Shown here: one piece after another, positions 17,613 through 26,146 of the stretch
Numbering within the stretch: position 1 is the first letter of the stretch
Layout: every line of letters starts with the position of its first letter
From: Clostridia bacterium
GTDB taxonomy: Bacteria > Bacillota > Clostridia > Oscillospirales > Acutalibacteraceae
Assembly (NCBI GenBank): GCA_017549105.1
Contig: JAFYVN010000010.1
Span: 81,261 to 142,168 of the forward strand
Direction of reading: 5' to 3'
DNA length: 60,908 bases
Program-made: the position numbers and the translations under genes
Notes under the pieces: model-generated
What the model saw: the letters and a program-made list of their open reading frames with translations, nothing else
Database searches by the model: none
What the model was told of the DNA's origin: nothing

Positions 17613-17876
17613 TTATTCTGCGAAACCTGATTCAACGAGCTTTACAAGCTCAAGAACAGCCTGCTCTTCGTCGGGACCGCCGGCGATGATGCGGATATCT
17701 GTTCCGCCCATAATGCCGAGTGAAAGAACACCGAGAAGGCTCTTTGCATTGACTCTGCGCTCCTCTTTTTCTACCCAGATTGATGACTTGAACTCGTTTG
17801 CCTTCTGGATGAAGAAGGTTGCAGGACGTGCATGAAGTCCAACCTGATTCTGAACTGTTACATCTTTAACAAACAT
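17613..17876 (-). CDS. HPr-like phosphocarrier protein
   Basis: 87 residues. It has the phosphorylation site GLHARPA with His15 and the regulatory Ser46 in AKSLLGVLSLG (KSIMGVMSLG in Bacillus HPr), so it can in principle serve both PTS phosphotransfer and catabolite repression through Ser46. The gene is alone, not next to ptsI, with its own promoter and terminator. A role in both PTS and CcpA-type regulation is inferred. Confidence 0.93.
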   Translation of the reverse strand: MFVKDVTVQNQVGLHARPATFFIQKANEFKSSIWVEKEERRVNAKSLLGVLSLGIMGGTDIRIIAGGPDEEQAVLELVKLVESGFAE

Positions 17877-17920
17877 AATCTATATCTCCCACGATGAAAA
17901 TTTTCTTACTGATACAGTAT

Positions 17921-17948
17921 ATTATATCATAAATCTTTGCTTCGTCAA
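17921..17948 (-). promoter_or_regulatory. Sigma-A promoter of the HPr gene
   Basis: On the minus strand a TTGACG box (17943-17948) and TATAAT (17921-17926) are separated by 16 nt, about 45 nt upstream of the start codon. The rest of the 17877-18222 gap holds no gene; the part at 18170-18215 is a terminator. Confidence 0.65.
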
Positions 17949-18169
17949 CAATTTTGGCAAGAGTTTTGACGTCCTGTTGAATAATTCGGCTTGTCGGCCA
18001 AAGTGCGGGCATTCAAAAATTTTTCTTTTGGTAATATTGACGGACAAAAAACATTCCGCAAACAGATTTTTCTGATTCGGACAGTAATATAAGTTTAATC
18101 TTTAAGATGAAAAAAGTCAATGTGCAAAAGTTATATTGTTTATTTTATAAAAAACAGATAACTCTGCCA

Positions 18170-18215
18170 TTTTCAACAAAAAAGGACCGCCTTTTGAAAG
18201 ACAGCCCTTTTACGG
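18170..18215 (-). terminator. Imperfect terminator of the 3D-domain gene
   Basis: On the minus strand an interrupted stem (GGGCTGTC facing GGCGGTCC, with mismatches) is followed by TTTTTTG, 8-50 nt after the stop codon of the 3D-domain gene. Confidence 0.5.
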
Positions 18216-18222
18216 TAATCAA

Positions 18223-19479
18223 TCAGTTAAGCACATAAATCTTAACGCCTCTGTTACCCCAGTCGTCACACATATCTTCATTGTCCATATAGAGGTCGAT
18301 GTCTGTGTTACCCATCTTAACAAAGCCGCCAGTGTCAGCCGCAATGCAGTAGCCGTAAACATAGCTGCCGTCTGCGGAAACAACATAAAGCTCTGTTCCG
18401 TAAGGATATTCTTTGGGGTCAACCGCAATATGACCGGGCATGGGTTTTCTGCCGGAAGCGGTTTCGGGGTCACCCGTATAGGCTGTTGCTTTGCCTTCAA
18501 CGCAGTATGCGTAGTCTACGGGAATGCCGTTTTTATCAAGCTTAAGGTCAGCGGGCACTGCAAGATCGGAAATCGGAGCATCGTTATTCTTATGAGAAGC
18601 AAGAGTGGCTCTTTTCTTTGTGCCTACCTTAATGACTTCATCGACGGGAGTCTTTGTAACCTTCTCACGCTCAAAGATTTTTTCATCGAGCTTGCCGTCA
18701 ATGTATTTTGCGGTATAGAAAACTCTTTTTTCACCGTCAACACCTTTGCTTACAACAACTTTTTCGTCAATAAACATTTCGTCGCTGTAGATAATTTCGG
18801 TGCCGTGTTCAACGGTCTGAGTTTCAATTTCTGTGTCATATTTAACTTTGAAAATTCTGATGTCGGTCAATCCGTTGAGCGGAGTATCAAGCGAAGGAAC
18901 AACAATGTCGTCCTTGCCGAGTTCTATTCCCGACTTTTCAACTGCATCTTTAACAGTGCCTTTTGTTATAAAGAGCTTCTTCGATTTACCCTCTGAATTG
19001 ATATTTACACCGAAGGCTCTTTTGATGAAAACCCTCATTTCGTCAAAAGCGTTTTTATAGGGTTCTGCACTGATTTCGTCATTCTCGCCAAGGCTGATGC
19101 CTTCCTTGCCGAACATATCACCGAGGCTGTCACCGTAACCGACAAAGTAGGATATGATGCCGTTATCCTCAACTCTGATGATGCTGGCTCTTTCGATAAC
19201 GATAACACCGCCTTTGCCGACAGTGAAATCCGAAAGGTCGAGGTCGTCATTTGCACCAAGTGTGAAGCCTGCCTGTTTGCAAAGCTCACGGGGGTTGTTT
19301 GTTTTGGCTGATATGCTTACCGATTTTTCTCCGTCAGTTACGGTTACATCGTATCCGCCTGTTGCAGCGAAGGTTGTTACCGTTACCGAGCAAACGAAAA
19401 GAAACGTGATGACGGCAGTAAGAATCTTAAAGCTCGTCTTTTTTGTTCTCGCGTTTTCGGATACAGAATTTGTAATCAT
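18223..19479 (-). CDS. Cell-wall protein with DUF348, G5 and 3D domains (YabE/Rpf-like)
   Basis: 418 residues. An N-terminal membrane/signal segment (about residues 17-38) is followed by repeated DUF348 domains (VTDGEKSVSISAKTNNPRELC is the first; about residues 45-205), a G5-type stretch (about 215-290) and a C-terminal 3D domain (about 330-418) with AADTGGFVKMGNTDIDLY. 3D domains are named for three conserved Asp residues and occur in cell-wall lytic enzymes related to MltA and resuscitation-promoting factors. It probably acts on peptidoglycan outside the membrane. The gene is monocistronic with its own strong promoter. Confidence 0.9.
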   Translation of the reverse strand: MITNSVSENARTKKTSFKILTAVITFLFVCSVTVTTFAATGGYDVTVTDGEKSVSISAKTNNPRELCKQAGFTLGANDDLDLSDFTVGKGGVIVIERASIIRVEDNGIISYFVGYGDSLGDMFGKEGISLGENDEISAEPYKNAFDEMRVFIKRAFGVNINSEGKSKKLFITKGTVKDAVEKSGIELGKDDIVVPSLDTPLNGLTDIRIFKVKYDTEIETQTVEHGTEIIYSDEMFIDEKVVVSKGVDGEKRVFYTAKYIDGKLDEKIFEREKVTKTPVDEVIKVGTKKRATLASHKNNDAPISDLAVPADLKLDKNGIPVDYAYCVEGKATAYTGDPETASGRKPMPGHIAVDPKEYPYGTELYVVSADGSYVYGYCIAADTGGFVKMGNTDIDLYMDNEDMCDDWGNRGVKIYVLN

Positions 19480-19586
19480 AAAACACTCCTTATTTTGCGC
19501 ATTAGTAGATTTTTGGATGGCCTTTTTGCCGCGGCATTTCTGCCGTTTTTGGGGTCAAACATCGATTTCCTTTTGCAACGCGTCAC

Positions 19587-19615
19587 ATTATATTGACAAA
19601 AGTTTGATTTGTCAA
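19587..19615 (-). promoter_or_regulatory. Sigma-A promoter with an embedded inverted repeat, 3D-domain gene
   Basis: On the minus strand TTGACA (19610-19615) and TATAAT (19587-19592) are 17 nt apart, both perfect. The -35 box and spacer also form an inverted repeat TTGACAAA-N7-TTTGTCAA, a candidate operator. The transcript would start near 19580, with a ~100-nt leader that contains a small hairpin CGGCA-GAAA-TGCCG (19532-19545). The remaining upstream DNA to 19893 has two short hairpins and no gene. Confidence 0.75.
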
Positions 19616-19893
19616 ATTTTTTTCACAACAAATTTTGTGCAATTTGCACAAAGCGGTTTTTGCTTTTTGTTAAAATAGAATTATGTCACTTTGGTCGGGT
19701 TGCGGTATCTGTGAAAAAATGTCAATTTCTTTGTAAGAAACAGAAAAAGTTACAAACGGTTACAAAAGGCCGAAAATGAGCGTTATTATTCCTGTTAAGA
19801 ATAATAATCGGCAATTTCGTCAATTGCCTTTATAAGGGTTCAAAGGTATTATTGACCGATTTTGCCAGCATTAATCATATGCAATTGACTGAG

Positions 19894-19933
19894 AAAAAAG
19901 AATACCCCGTGCACAGCAAAATCTGCGCACGGG
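19894..19933 (-). terminator. Terminator of the GH36 gene
   Basis: A long stem (CCCGTGCgCAG / CTGtGCACGGG on the minus strand) is followed by TATTCTTTTTTC, about 40 nt after the stop codon. Confidence 0.8.
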
Positions 19934-19969
19934 ATAAGCCTATATTAAAGTATATTAATATACATTATA

Positions 19970-22102
19970 TTATATAGATTTGAAGAGAATCAGCTCCGAT
20001 GAGAGTGTGGAAGGCAGCGTGATTTTAAGTCCTCTTGTCATCAGTTCATATCCGCTTATGTTGAATGATGCACCGCTGTTGTCGAGCGTAATCTGATAGT
20101 TTGATGCAGGATTTGTGCTTTTGGGAATGATGTTGAAATCCGTTTTTCCGCATGGGAATGAGAACACTCCAATGGCACCTTTTTGGCAATCGGGTGAAGC
20201 AATTTCGAACACGCATCCTTCATCGGGATTCTTTGCAGCTTCGGGTGTGTGGTGGAAGACTTTGGCTTCGGGAAGAAATCCCCTGATAAAGTTCTTGTAA
20301 ACATCAACGCTGTGGCGCACAAAATCCGCCTGCTCTGTGTTCAATTCAGCGCCTGCAGGTGCAATTACGTTGAGTGTCATATGGGTGAGCATGGTGTTTC
20401 TCATCTGTACATCGAGCGAACAGAATTCGTGGCAACCCATACCCGCAAAAAGACGGTCAACCCTTTCGGGAGGCAGAGCAAGGGTCATACCGTTGGTTAT
20501 CATAACGGAACGAGGTGCTCTCTGACAGTCGGATACCCAGGTGTGATTGAAATTTTTCATCATACCGAGGTCGGTTCTCGCACCTCCGCCGGCACAGTTT
20601 TCAAAAATGACATCAGGGAAACGCTTCTTAAGATTATTATACATTTTATATACATTATTAATATGGCGTACCGAAACGCATTCGGGAATACCTGAACCCG
20701 TATCACGGATTGCGAAATAATCTCTGTATGAAATATTGTGGTCAACTCTGAGCAGGTCGAGTTTGTAGTCGGTAATGATTCTCGCAAGTTCGTTTTCTGC
20801 CCACTGTGCAACTTCAGTGCGGCTCATATCAATGTAATTTCTGCTTCTGTTGCCGAATATATCCGATCCAAACCAATCGGGATGTTCGGAGGCAACGCCC
20901 GAAAGTTTTCCGACGTTTTCGATATCAACCCAGAGTCCGAACTTCATTCCAAGAGAATGGCAGTAATCCGAAAGTTCTGCGAGACCGTCAGGATAACGTT
21001 CGGGATTTGGAAGGTTAATTCCGTTGAATTCGCCCCATTCGGTCTGTCTGTCGGGAGGACACTCCCAACCGGCATCAACGATAAAAACTTCTGCGCCGAG
21101 TGATGCAAACTGACGCATAAAATCCTTGGAATCATCAATGCTCATTGTGTGTTCGGCACCCATTCCCGCACCGACGAGGCAAGCCGTCTGGTCTGCTTCG
21201 GGCATATTGAGAACACTTTTTCTTATATGGTTGTGCATATCGTTGACCGCATCGTCAAGGCTTCCGCACATAATTCCGAAATGCACTTCGGGAGTAGTGA
21301 ATGTTTCGCCTGCGGGGATAACGGTAATCGGTTTGTGAGATGTGATTTCGGCTTTGAAGGCAAGAGAGGTGAAATTTCTTTCTTCGCTTGCGTTGTAATC
21401 AACCGAAAATCTGCAGCCTCCGCTCCAACCGATCTGACAGGTGTAGATTGTACCGGTTATGTTGTTGCGGATAAAAATAATGGGGTGACGGAAACGGTCA
21501 CGTCCGAAACGTGTATCAACAGAGAATATGTCGGGAGAGAGAGGTTTCCAGGCGAATTCGCCTTCTTTACCCCATTGGTCATTTGTGAAATATCCGACGG
21601 AATAAAGCTCATCAATGCCGTGGTTTGTGAGCATTCTTCTGTCAAAGCCTTCAACCCCTCCGCTGATAAGCGAAAGACGGCTCAGGCACACGGGCTTATC
21701 TGAATTATTGATTATTTCGATGTATCTTGTGAGCATTTGTGTGCCGTCAAGAAGTGTGTGGATTTTCAGAGTGACGGGTTTGATTTTGCTTTTCAGAGCA
21801 AGAATACATTCTGTTGAATTTTCGTTTTCTTCTGTTTCAAAACCGATAAATTCAAGTCGGTAATCGATGCTCTGACCGTCAATTTCTATGTTGAACGCAG
21901 AAGGCTCTGCAAAATCGTTGGCATTCAGTCTTGAAGGGAATCCCGAAAGCACATTCAGCGGATAGCCGGCTGCATTGTGACCCGACGAAATGAGCACACC
22001 GTTAAGAAGCGTTTCTTCACGCACGGCAAGTCCGCTTCGGTAACAGAAAACGGGGGTTTCACACGGCTGATAATATATATTTCTGAAGGGTTGATTTTTC
22101 AT
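19970..22102 (-). CDS. Alpha-galactosidase, GH36 (cytoplasmic)
   Basis: 710 residues from ATG at 22102, which is preceded by GAGGTGAC. An N-terminal beta-sandwich (to about residue 290) is followed by a barrel. Conserved pieces are FIVDAGWE, GMKFGLWVDIENVG, the nucleophile Asp454 in DLLRVDHN (KWDMN in typical members) and the acid/base Asp525 in WVSDCQR. It removes alpha-1,6-galactose from raffinose-type or galactomannan sugars, acting in the cytoplasm as no signal peptide is seen. The gene is monocistronic. DLLRVDHN is a divergent form, so other alpha-galactoside or alpha-GalNAc specificity is possible. Confidence 0.9.
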   Translation of the reverse strand: MKNQPFRNIYYQPCETPVFCYRSGLAVREETLLNGVLISSGHNAAGYPLNVLSGFPSRLNANDFAEPSAFNIEIDGQSIDYRLEFIGFETEENENSTECILALKSKIKPVTLKIHTLLDGTQMLTRYIEIINNSDKPVCLSRLSLISGGVEGFDRRMLTNHGIDELYSVGYFTNDQWGKEGEFAWKPLSPDIFSVDTRFGRDRFRHPIIFIRNNITGTIYTCQIGWSGGCRFSVDYNASEERNFTSLAFKAEITSHKPITVIPAGETFTTPEVHFGIMCGSLDDAVNDMHNHIRKSVLNMPEADQTACLVGAGMGAEHTMSIDDSKDFMRQFASLGAEVFIVDAGWECPPDRQTEWGEFNGINLPNPERYPDGLAELSDYCHSLGMKFGLWVDIENVGKLSGVASEHPDWFGSDIFGNRSRNYIDMSRTEVAQWAENELARIITDYKLDLLRVDHNISYRDYFAIRDTGSGIPECVSVRHINNVYKMYNNLKKRFPDVIFENCAGGGARTDLGMMKNFNHTWVSDCQRAPRSVMITNGMTLALPPERVDRLFAGMGCHEFCSLDVQMRNTMLTHMTLNVIAPAGAELNTEQADFVRHSVDVYKNFIRGFLPEAKVFHHTPEAAKNPDEGCVFEIASPDCQKGAIGVFSFPCGKTDFNIIPKSTNPASNYQITLDNSGASFNISGYELMTRGLKITLPSTLSSELILFKSI

Positions 22103-22226
22103 TAATGTCACCTCTGTAATATAAGTATACATTAAAATTATGAGATGTCAAACAGATATTCTGTTGACTTTTTTTCTGCGAAGTATTAAAATGCAGATTA
22201 TAAAATCTGTGGAGGCAAACAAAAAA

Positions 22227-22949
22227 ATGACAGGTACTCTCGTCAACTGCATTGCAGTTATAGTCGGCGGACTTATAGGTCTGCTTTTCAAAAAAGGTAT
22301 AAAACCCGCATATGCGGAGTCTGTCAATAAAGCTCTCGGTCTTGCGGTGTTTATTATTGGTATCAACGGTGTTGTTGCGAATATGTTCACCGTTGAAAAC
22401 GGAAAAATATCGAGCAGCGGAGAACTTCTGCTGGTGGTTTTTCTTGTTGCGGGAACTTTGATTGGAGAACTTCTTAAGCTTGATGACCGTTTCGGCAGAT
22501 TCTGCAATAAAATCGAAAACAAATTCAAAGCAAAAGGATTTGCGTCGGGGTTTATAAACGGAACGGTGCTTTTCTGCGTGGGTGCGATGTCGATTATCGG
22601 CTCAATCAACGACGGTTTGACGGGCGACAGTTCGATTCTTTTTGTCAAGAGTGCGCTTGACGGAGTTAATGCAATTATCTTTGGCGCAACGCTCGGCTTC
22701 GGTGTTATTTTCACTTGCATTCCGATGCTGATTTACCAGGGCGGTATTTCGCTTCTTGCGGGTACGCTCAGCGGTGTTCTTCAGGGAGAGCTTCTTGAGC
22801 AGGTGTGTATGGTCGGATATGCAATAATTATGGCAATCGGATTTAACTTCCTTCTTGAAAAGAAGTTCAGAACGCTCAATATGATTCCTGCTCTGATTTT
22901 GCCGATTGTTTATCATTACATTCTGATGTTGATTGATTATATTAAATAA
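22227..22949 (+). CDS. DUF554 membrane protein
   Basis: 240 residues from ATG at 22227, which follows GGAGG by 11 nt; the longer in-frame extension lacks a site. It begins MTGTLVNCIAVIVGGLIGL and has about six or seven hydrophobic segments, FCVGAMSIIGSINDG and LDGVNAIIFGATLGFGV, all typical of DUF554 (YdfK/YqgA). This family is a membrane protein of uncertain transport role. It converges on the next gene with a shared terminator. Confidence 0.9.
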   Translation: MTGTLVNCIAVIVGGLIGLLFKKGIKPAYAESVNKALGLAVFIIGINGVVANMFTVENGKISSSGELLLVVFLVAGTLIGELLKLDDRFGRFCNKIENKFKAKGFASGFINGTVLFCVGAMSIIGSINDGLTGDSSILFVKSALDGVNAIIFGATLGFGVIFTCIPMLIYQGGISLLAGTLSGVLQGELLEQVCMVGYAIIMAIGFNFLLEKKFRTLNMIPALILPIVYHYILMLIDYIK

Positions 22950-22992
22950 AAAAACTGCCGGGTGTTCTTATGAACACCCGGCAGAAATTTTT
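22949..22992. terminator. Bidirectional terminator after DUF554
   Basis: A perfect 13-bp stem (CTGCCGGGTGTTC / GAACACCCGGCAG), with poly-A on the left and ATTTTTG on the right. It ends both converging genes. Confidence 0.9.
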
Positions 22993-23001
22993 GTTATGTT
23001 T

Positions 23002-24417
23002 TTATTTGGTCAGACCGATATCATCGAACATACCGAAGAGAAGAGCAAGACCCTTTTCCCAAAGACCGCCTGTGCTGAGGATAAGGTCGGGAAGTGTGTT
23101 AAAGAGGAAGTTGAAAGCGGTAACAAAGAATTCACCGATAACAGTGAAAACGTTTCTGTTGGGACCAACTTCGACTTCTTTCTCTAATGTGATTGTTCCT
23201 GCAGGTTTCCAGTTGTTGCCGCCGTTGTATCTTTCAACCTTGAAAACAACATACATTGTTGTTTTGGAGTTTGCGTGTGCGCTGCCGGGAATAACTTCTG
23301 TTTTGCCGTTCTTGATGGGGAATTGTTCGCCCTTGGCATCGAAATAGATATAGTCGGGAATAAATCTTGTATCACCGAATTCTGCAAGGTAAAGGTCATC
23401 GGGACCGTCGCCTGAAACAGAAACTTCGATAGGTGCATTAGCGTATATTTTGCCTTCTGCAAAAGTAACCTTGCAGTCAGCAAGAGAAGCTTCTACACGG
23501 GGCTTTGAGTTTGTTCTGAACTCAAGGATTGCACTTGAGGGGTTGGGATCCTGAACAGCGGGATCGTAAGCTCTTCTTGCGATAACGCCGTAAATTGTGT
23601 TAGCCTTAAGGTTTTTGAATTCGCCTGAGTACTGCCAGGTCTTGCCCTTATCGATTGAGAATTCAATCTTTTTGTCTTTGTCTGCTTCTGCGCACTTAAC
23701 AATAACTGTTGTGTCTGTTTTGTCAAGAAGAACGGGCTTGCCAACAGCGGTCTTATCGCCTGCCTTGAGAGTTCTTACAGTGATGCTTACGGGATCACTT
23801 GCATATTTGGTTGTTGTTTCTTTTCTTCTGATTGAAAGAACATACTTTGTGTTTGCGCTGAGACCTTCAAAAACAACGGTCTTATCGCTCCAGTTGTAAG
23901 TCTTGACAACATTGCCTTTTTCGTCGGTAAGACGGTATTCACAGTCTGTAACCTTGGTTACTGTGATTGATTTTGAAGTAACCTTTGAAGCAACGGGAGC
24001 ATTGGGAGCTGCGTGCTTATCCTTGATTGTTTCGGATTTTTCGGGTGAATAGAGAAGTGAACCGTCGGGCTTTCCGATGTAAGCTTTGAAAGTGTACTTC
24101 TGACCGGGGGTGAGGTTAACATAAAGCCAGCTGCCGTTGTTGAGGTCAACATAGCTTGCTGAAGGTGAAACCTGAATGTAAACCTTGTAGCCGGGAACTA
24201 CGGGAAGCTTAACGGTAATGGTTTTGTCTGCATCACTCTTTGTGAGAGTGGGAGCGGGAATGCTTGTGGGAACAGCGGGAGCTGTAGGCTGTGTTGTGGG
24301 TTCGCTCGGTGTTCCTGCGGTTGCTGCACTTGCCGAAACTGCCATACCTGAGAACATCATAAGCACAGCAAGAAGAAGCGCAAGCATTCTTTTTGTTACT
24401 GAGTTTGTTTTTGTCAT
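23002..24417 (-). CDS. Secreted protein with FN3-like domains and hydrophobic C-terminal tail
   Basis: 471 residues. A clear signal peptide (MLALLLAVLMMFSGMAVSASA, residues 11-31) is followed by a short Thr/Pro linker and three or four FN3-like beta domains, seen from repeating strands such as CEYRLTDEKGNVV, TKYVLSIRR and PVSITVRTL. One of these domains is closely related to the FN3-like domain of the protein at 27394. The last ~45 residues are hydrophobic and aromatic (FFVTAFNFLFNTLPDLIL), unlike a sortase signal. It probably acts at the cell surface; function unknown. Confidence 0.85.
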   Translation of the reverse strand: MTKTNSVTKRMLALLLAVLMMFSGMAVSASAATAGTPSEPTTQPTAPAVPTSIPAPTLTKSDADKTITVKLPVVPGYKVYIQVSPSASYVDLNNGSWLYVNLTPGQKYTFKAYIGKPDGSLLYSPEKSETIKDKHAAPNAPVASKVTSKSITVTKVTDCEYRLTDEKGNVVKTYNWSDKTVVFEGLSANTKYVLSIRRKETTTKYASDPVSITVRTLKAGDKTAVGKPVLLDKTDTTVIVKCAEADKDKKIEFSIDKGKTWQYSGEFKNLKANTIYGVIARRAYDPAVQDPNPSSAILEFRTNSKPRVEASLADCKVTFAEGKIYANAPIEVSVSGDGPDDLYLAEFGDTRFIPDYIYFDAKGEQFPIKNGKTEVIPGSAHANSKTTMYVVFKVERYNGGNNWKPAGTITLEKEVEVGPNRNVFTVIGEFFVTAFNFLFNTLPDLILSTGGLWEKGLALLFGMFDDIGLTK

Positions 24418-24558
24418 TTTTTTATCCTCCGTTTTATATTTTCCCCAAAAATCAGGGGATGTATAAACGGATTATAACACATCATCCCGAAAAATGGAAT
24501 AGGTAAATTTTAATATTTTATTAATTTTAGGAAAATAATTACTTAAAAATGAAAACAA

Positions 24559-24586
24559 TTGACTTTTTCGGCTTGTGAGCTATACT
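24559..24586 (+). promoter_or_regulatory. Sigma-A promoter of the C_GCAxxG_C_C gene
   Basis: TTGACT at 24559-24564 and TATACT at 24581-24586 are separated by 16 nt, about 30 nt before the ATG at 24616. Confidence 0.6.
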
Positions 24587-24615
24587 ATATTTATCAAACC
24601 CAAAAGGAGAAACAT

Positions 24616-25068
24616 ATGAACAGACCCGACGAAGCAAAAAAACTTTTTGAGTGCGGATGCAACTGCTGTCAGGCGGTATTCTGCGCTTTTCTTGATGAAA
24701 CAAATATGACAAAAGAGGATGCTCTGCGTCTTTCCGCAGGATTTGGCGGAGGATTCGGCAGACTGCGTGAGGTCTGCGGTGCCGTCAGCGGAATGACGAT
24801 GGTACTTTCCAATAAATTTGCATCAGCCGACCCGAATAATAAGGAAGAAAAAGCTGCTCTCTATGCGCTTATTCAGAAGGCGGCGGGTGATTTCAAGGAA
24901 GAAAACGGCTCGATTATCTGCCGTGAACTTCTCGGTCTTGAAGAGAAGAACTCATCTCCCGTACCCGAAGAGAGAACAAAAGAATATTATAAAAAACGTC
25001 CCTGTTCAGAGCTTGTAAGATGTGCGGCAGAGATAACGGAAAAATATCTGAATGCACCCGAAAAATAA
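24616..25068 (+). CDS. C_GCAxxG_C_C family protein
   Basis: 150 residues from ATG at 24616, preceded by AAAGGAGA. It carries the family Cys pattern: CGCNCCQAVFCAF, then GGGFGRLREVCGAVSGM, and later ICRELLG and CSELVRCAAEI. The family is thought to be a small redox or metal-binding protein common in anaerobes; its function is not established. The gene is alone between its promoter and the isomerase gene. Confidence 0.92.
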   Translation: MNRPDEAKKLFECGCNCCQAVFCAFLDETNMTKEDALRLSAGFGGGFGRLREVCGAVSGMTMVLSNKFASADPNNKEEKAALYALIQKAAGDFKEENGSIICRELLGLEEKNSSPVPEERTKEYYKKRPCSELVRCAAEITEKYLNAPEK

Positions 25069-25170
25069 TTATAAATATTTTTTATTTCTACTTGTATTAA
25101 ATTTTCACTTGTGCTACTATATATAGCGTAACTATACATTCGTAATAATAAATTTAGGAGTGAACTTTAA

Positions 25171-25998
25171 ATGAAACTTCCCGTGGCTGTCCAGCTCTAT
25201 TCCGTTCGCGACGAAATGGAAAAGGATTTTTACGGCACAATTCAGACGATGAAAGACCTTGGCTATGACGGTGTTGAGTTTGCAGGTCTTTTCGGTGAAG
25301 ACCCCGAAAAAATAAAGGCATTCTGCGCAGAAATCGGTATTGTTCCCATTTCGGCTCACGTTCCTTACTACGATATGCTCGAAAATCCTGAAGCAGTGCT
25401 TTCGGACTATGCAAAAATCGGCTGTAAGTATGTTGTTGTTCCTTATCTTACCGAAGAATGCAGACCCGGCACAGACGGCTTTGCTGCAACTGTTGAAGGT
25501 ATCCGCAAAATCGGTGAAGCCGCAAAGGCACTCGGTCTGCAGCTTCTTTATCATAACCACGATTTCGAATTTGTCACCATCGACGGTGAGTATGCTCTTG
25601 ATGTGCTTTATTCAAGCATTCCCGAGGATCTTCTCAAAACAGAGATTGACTGCTGTTGGGTAAACGTTGCAGGCGTTAATCCTGCAGAATATGTTGAAAA
25701 ATACAGTGGACGTTCGCCTGTTGTTCATCTCAAGGACTTCAAGAAGAGCGGCGACAATCTCGGCAAGCTTTATGACCTCATCGGTATTGACGGCGAAGAA
25801 GAGCAAGAGGAAGAAGAGGATGCATTCTCGTTTATGCCTGTCGGCTATGGTGTTCAGGATATCCCCGCAATTCTTGCCGCTTGCGAAAACGCAGGTGCAC
25901 AGTGGGTTGTTGTTGAGCAGGATTCACCCGCAAAGGGCGACACTCCGCTTAACTCCGTAAAGCTCAGCAGAGAATATCTTAAAACTCTTAATTGGTAA
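25171..25998 (+). CDS. Sugar phosphate isomerase/epimerase (AP endonuclease 2 fold)
   Basis: 275 residues of the TIM-barrel family that includes inosose dehydratases and sugar epimerases. Motifs are QLYSVRDEM at the start, HVPYYDML, LYHNHDFEF, TEIDCCWVNVAG and VVVEQD; these His, Glu and Asp residues bind the metal. An acidic insertion (EEEQEEEED, around residues 210-218) is unusual. It lies upstream of a Gfo/Idh oxidoreductase, a common pairing in catabolism of rare sugars and glycosides. Substrate unknown. Confidence 0.88.
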   Translation: MKLPVAVQLYSVRDEMEKDFYGTIQTMKDLGYDGVEFAGLFGEDPEKIKAFCAEIGIVPISAHVPYYDMLENPEAVLSDYAKIGCKYVVVPYLTEECRPGTDGFAATVEGIRKIGEAAKALGLQLLYHNHDFEFVTIDGEYALDVLYSSIPEDLLKTEIDCCWVNVAGVNPAEYVEKYSGRSPVVHLKDFKKSGDNLGKLYDLIGIDGEEEQEEEEDAFSFMPVGYGVQDIPAILAACENAGAQWVVVEQDSPAKGDTPLNSVKLSREYLKTLNW

Positions 25999-26030
25999 AT
26001 TTTGAATAAAAAGCGAATAATGAAAGATCA

Positions 26031-26094
26031 TGGACCGGCTCTGCCTATGACCGATTTTATATAAACGGTTGCGTCAGTATCCGCCGGTCATTCT
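26031..26094 (+). other. Long-armed hairpin between isomerase and oxidoreductase genes
   Basis: GACCGGC near 26034 and GCCGGTC near 26086 could pair across a ~45-nt loop that has a second weaker pairing (GACCG / CGGTT). It is not followed by a T run, so it may be a mRNA-stabilising or processing element; chance cannot be excluded. Confidence 0.3.
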
Positions 26095-26146
26095 TCGTTA
26101 TTCACTTTCAATTCTTTATAAAAAGCTTATAAGTGAGGTAACTATT

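Noticed and set aside
19480-19969. Possible c-di-AMP (ydaO) riboswitch upstream of the 3D-domain cell-wall gene
   Set aside because: Such genes often have one, but none of the conserved ydaO blocks could be found on the minus strand and the predicted leader is only about 100 nt.
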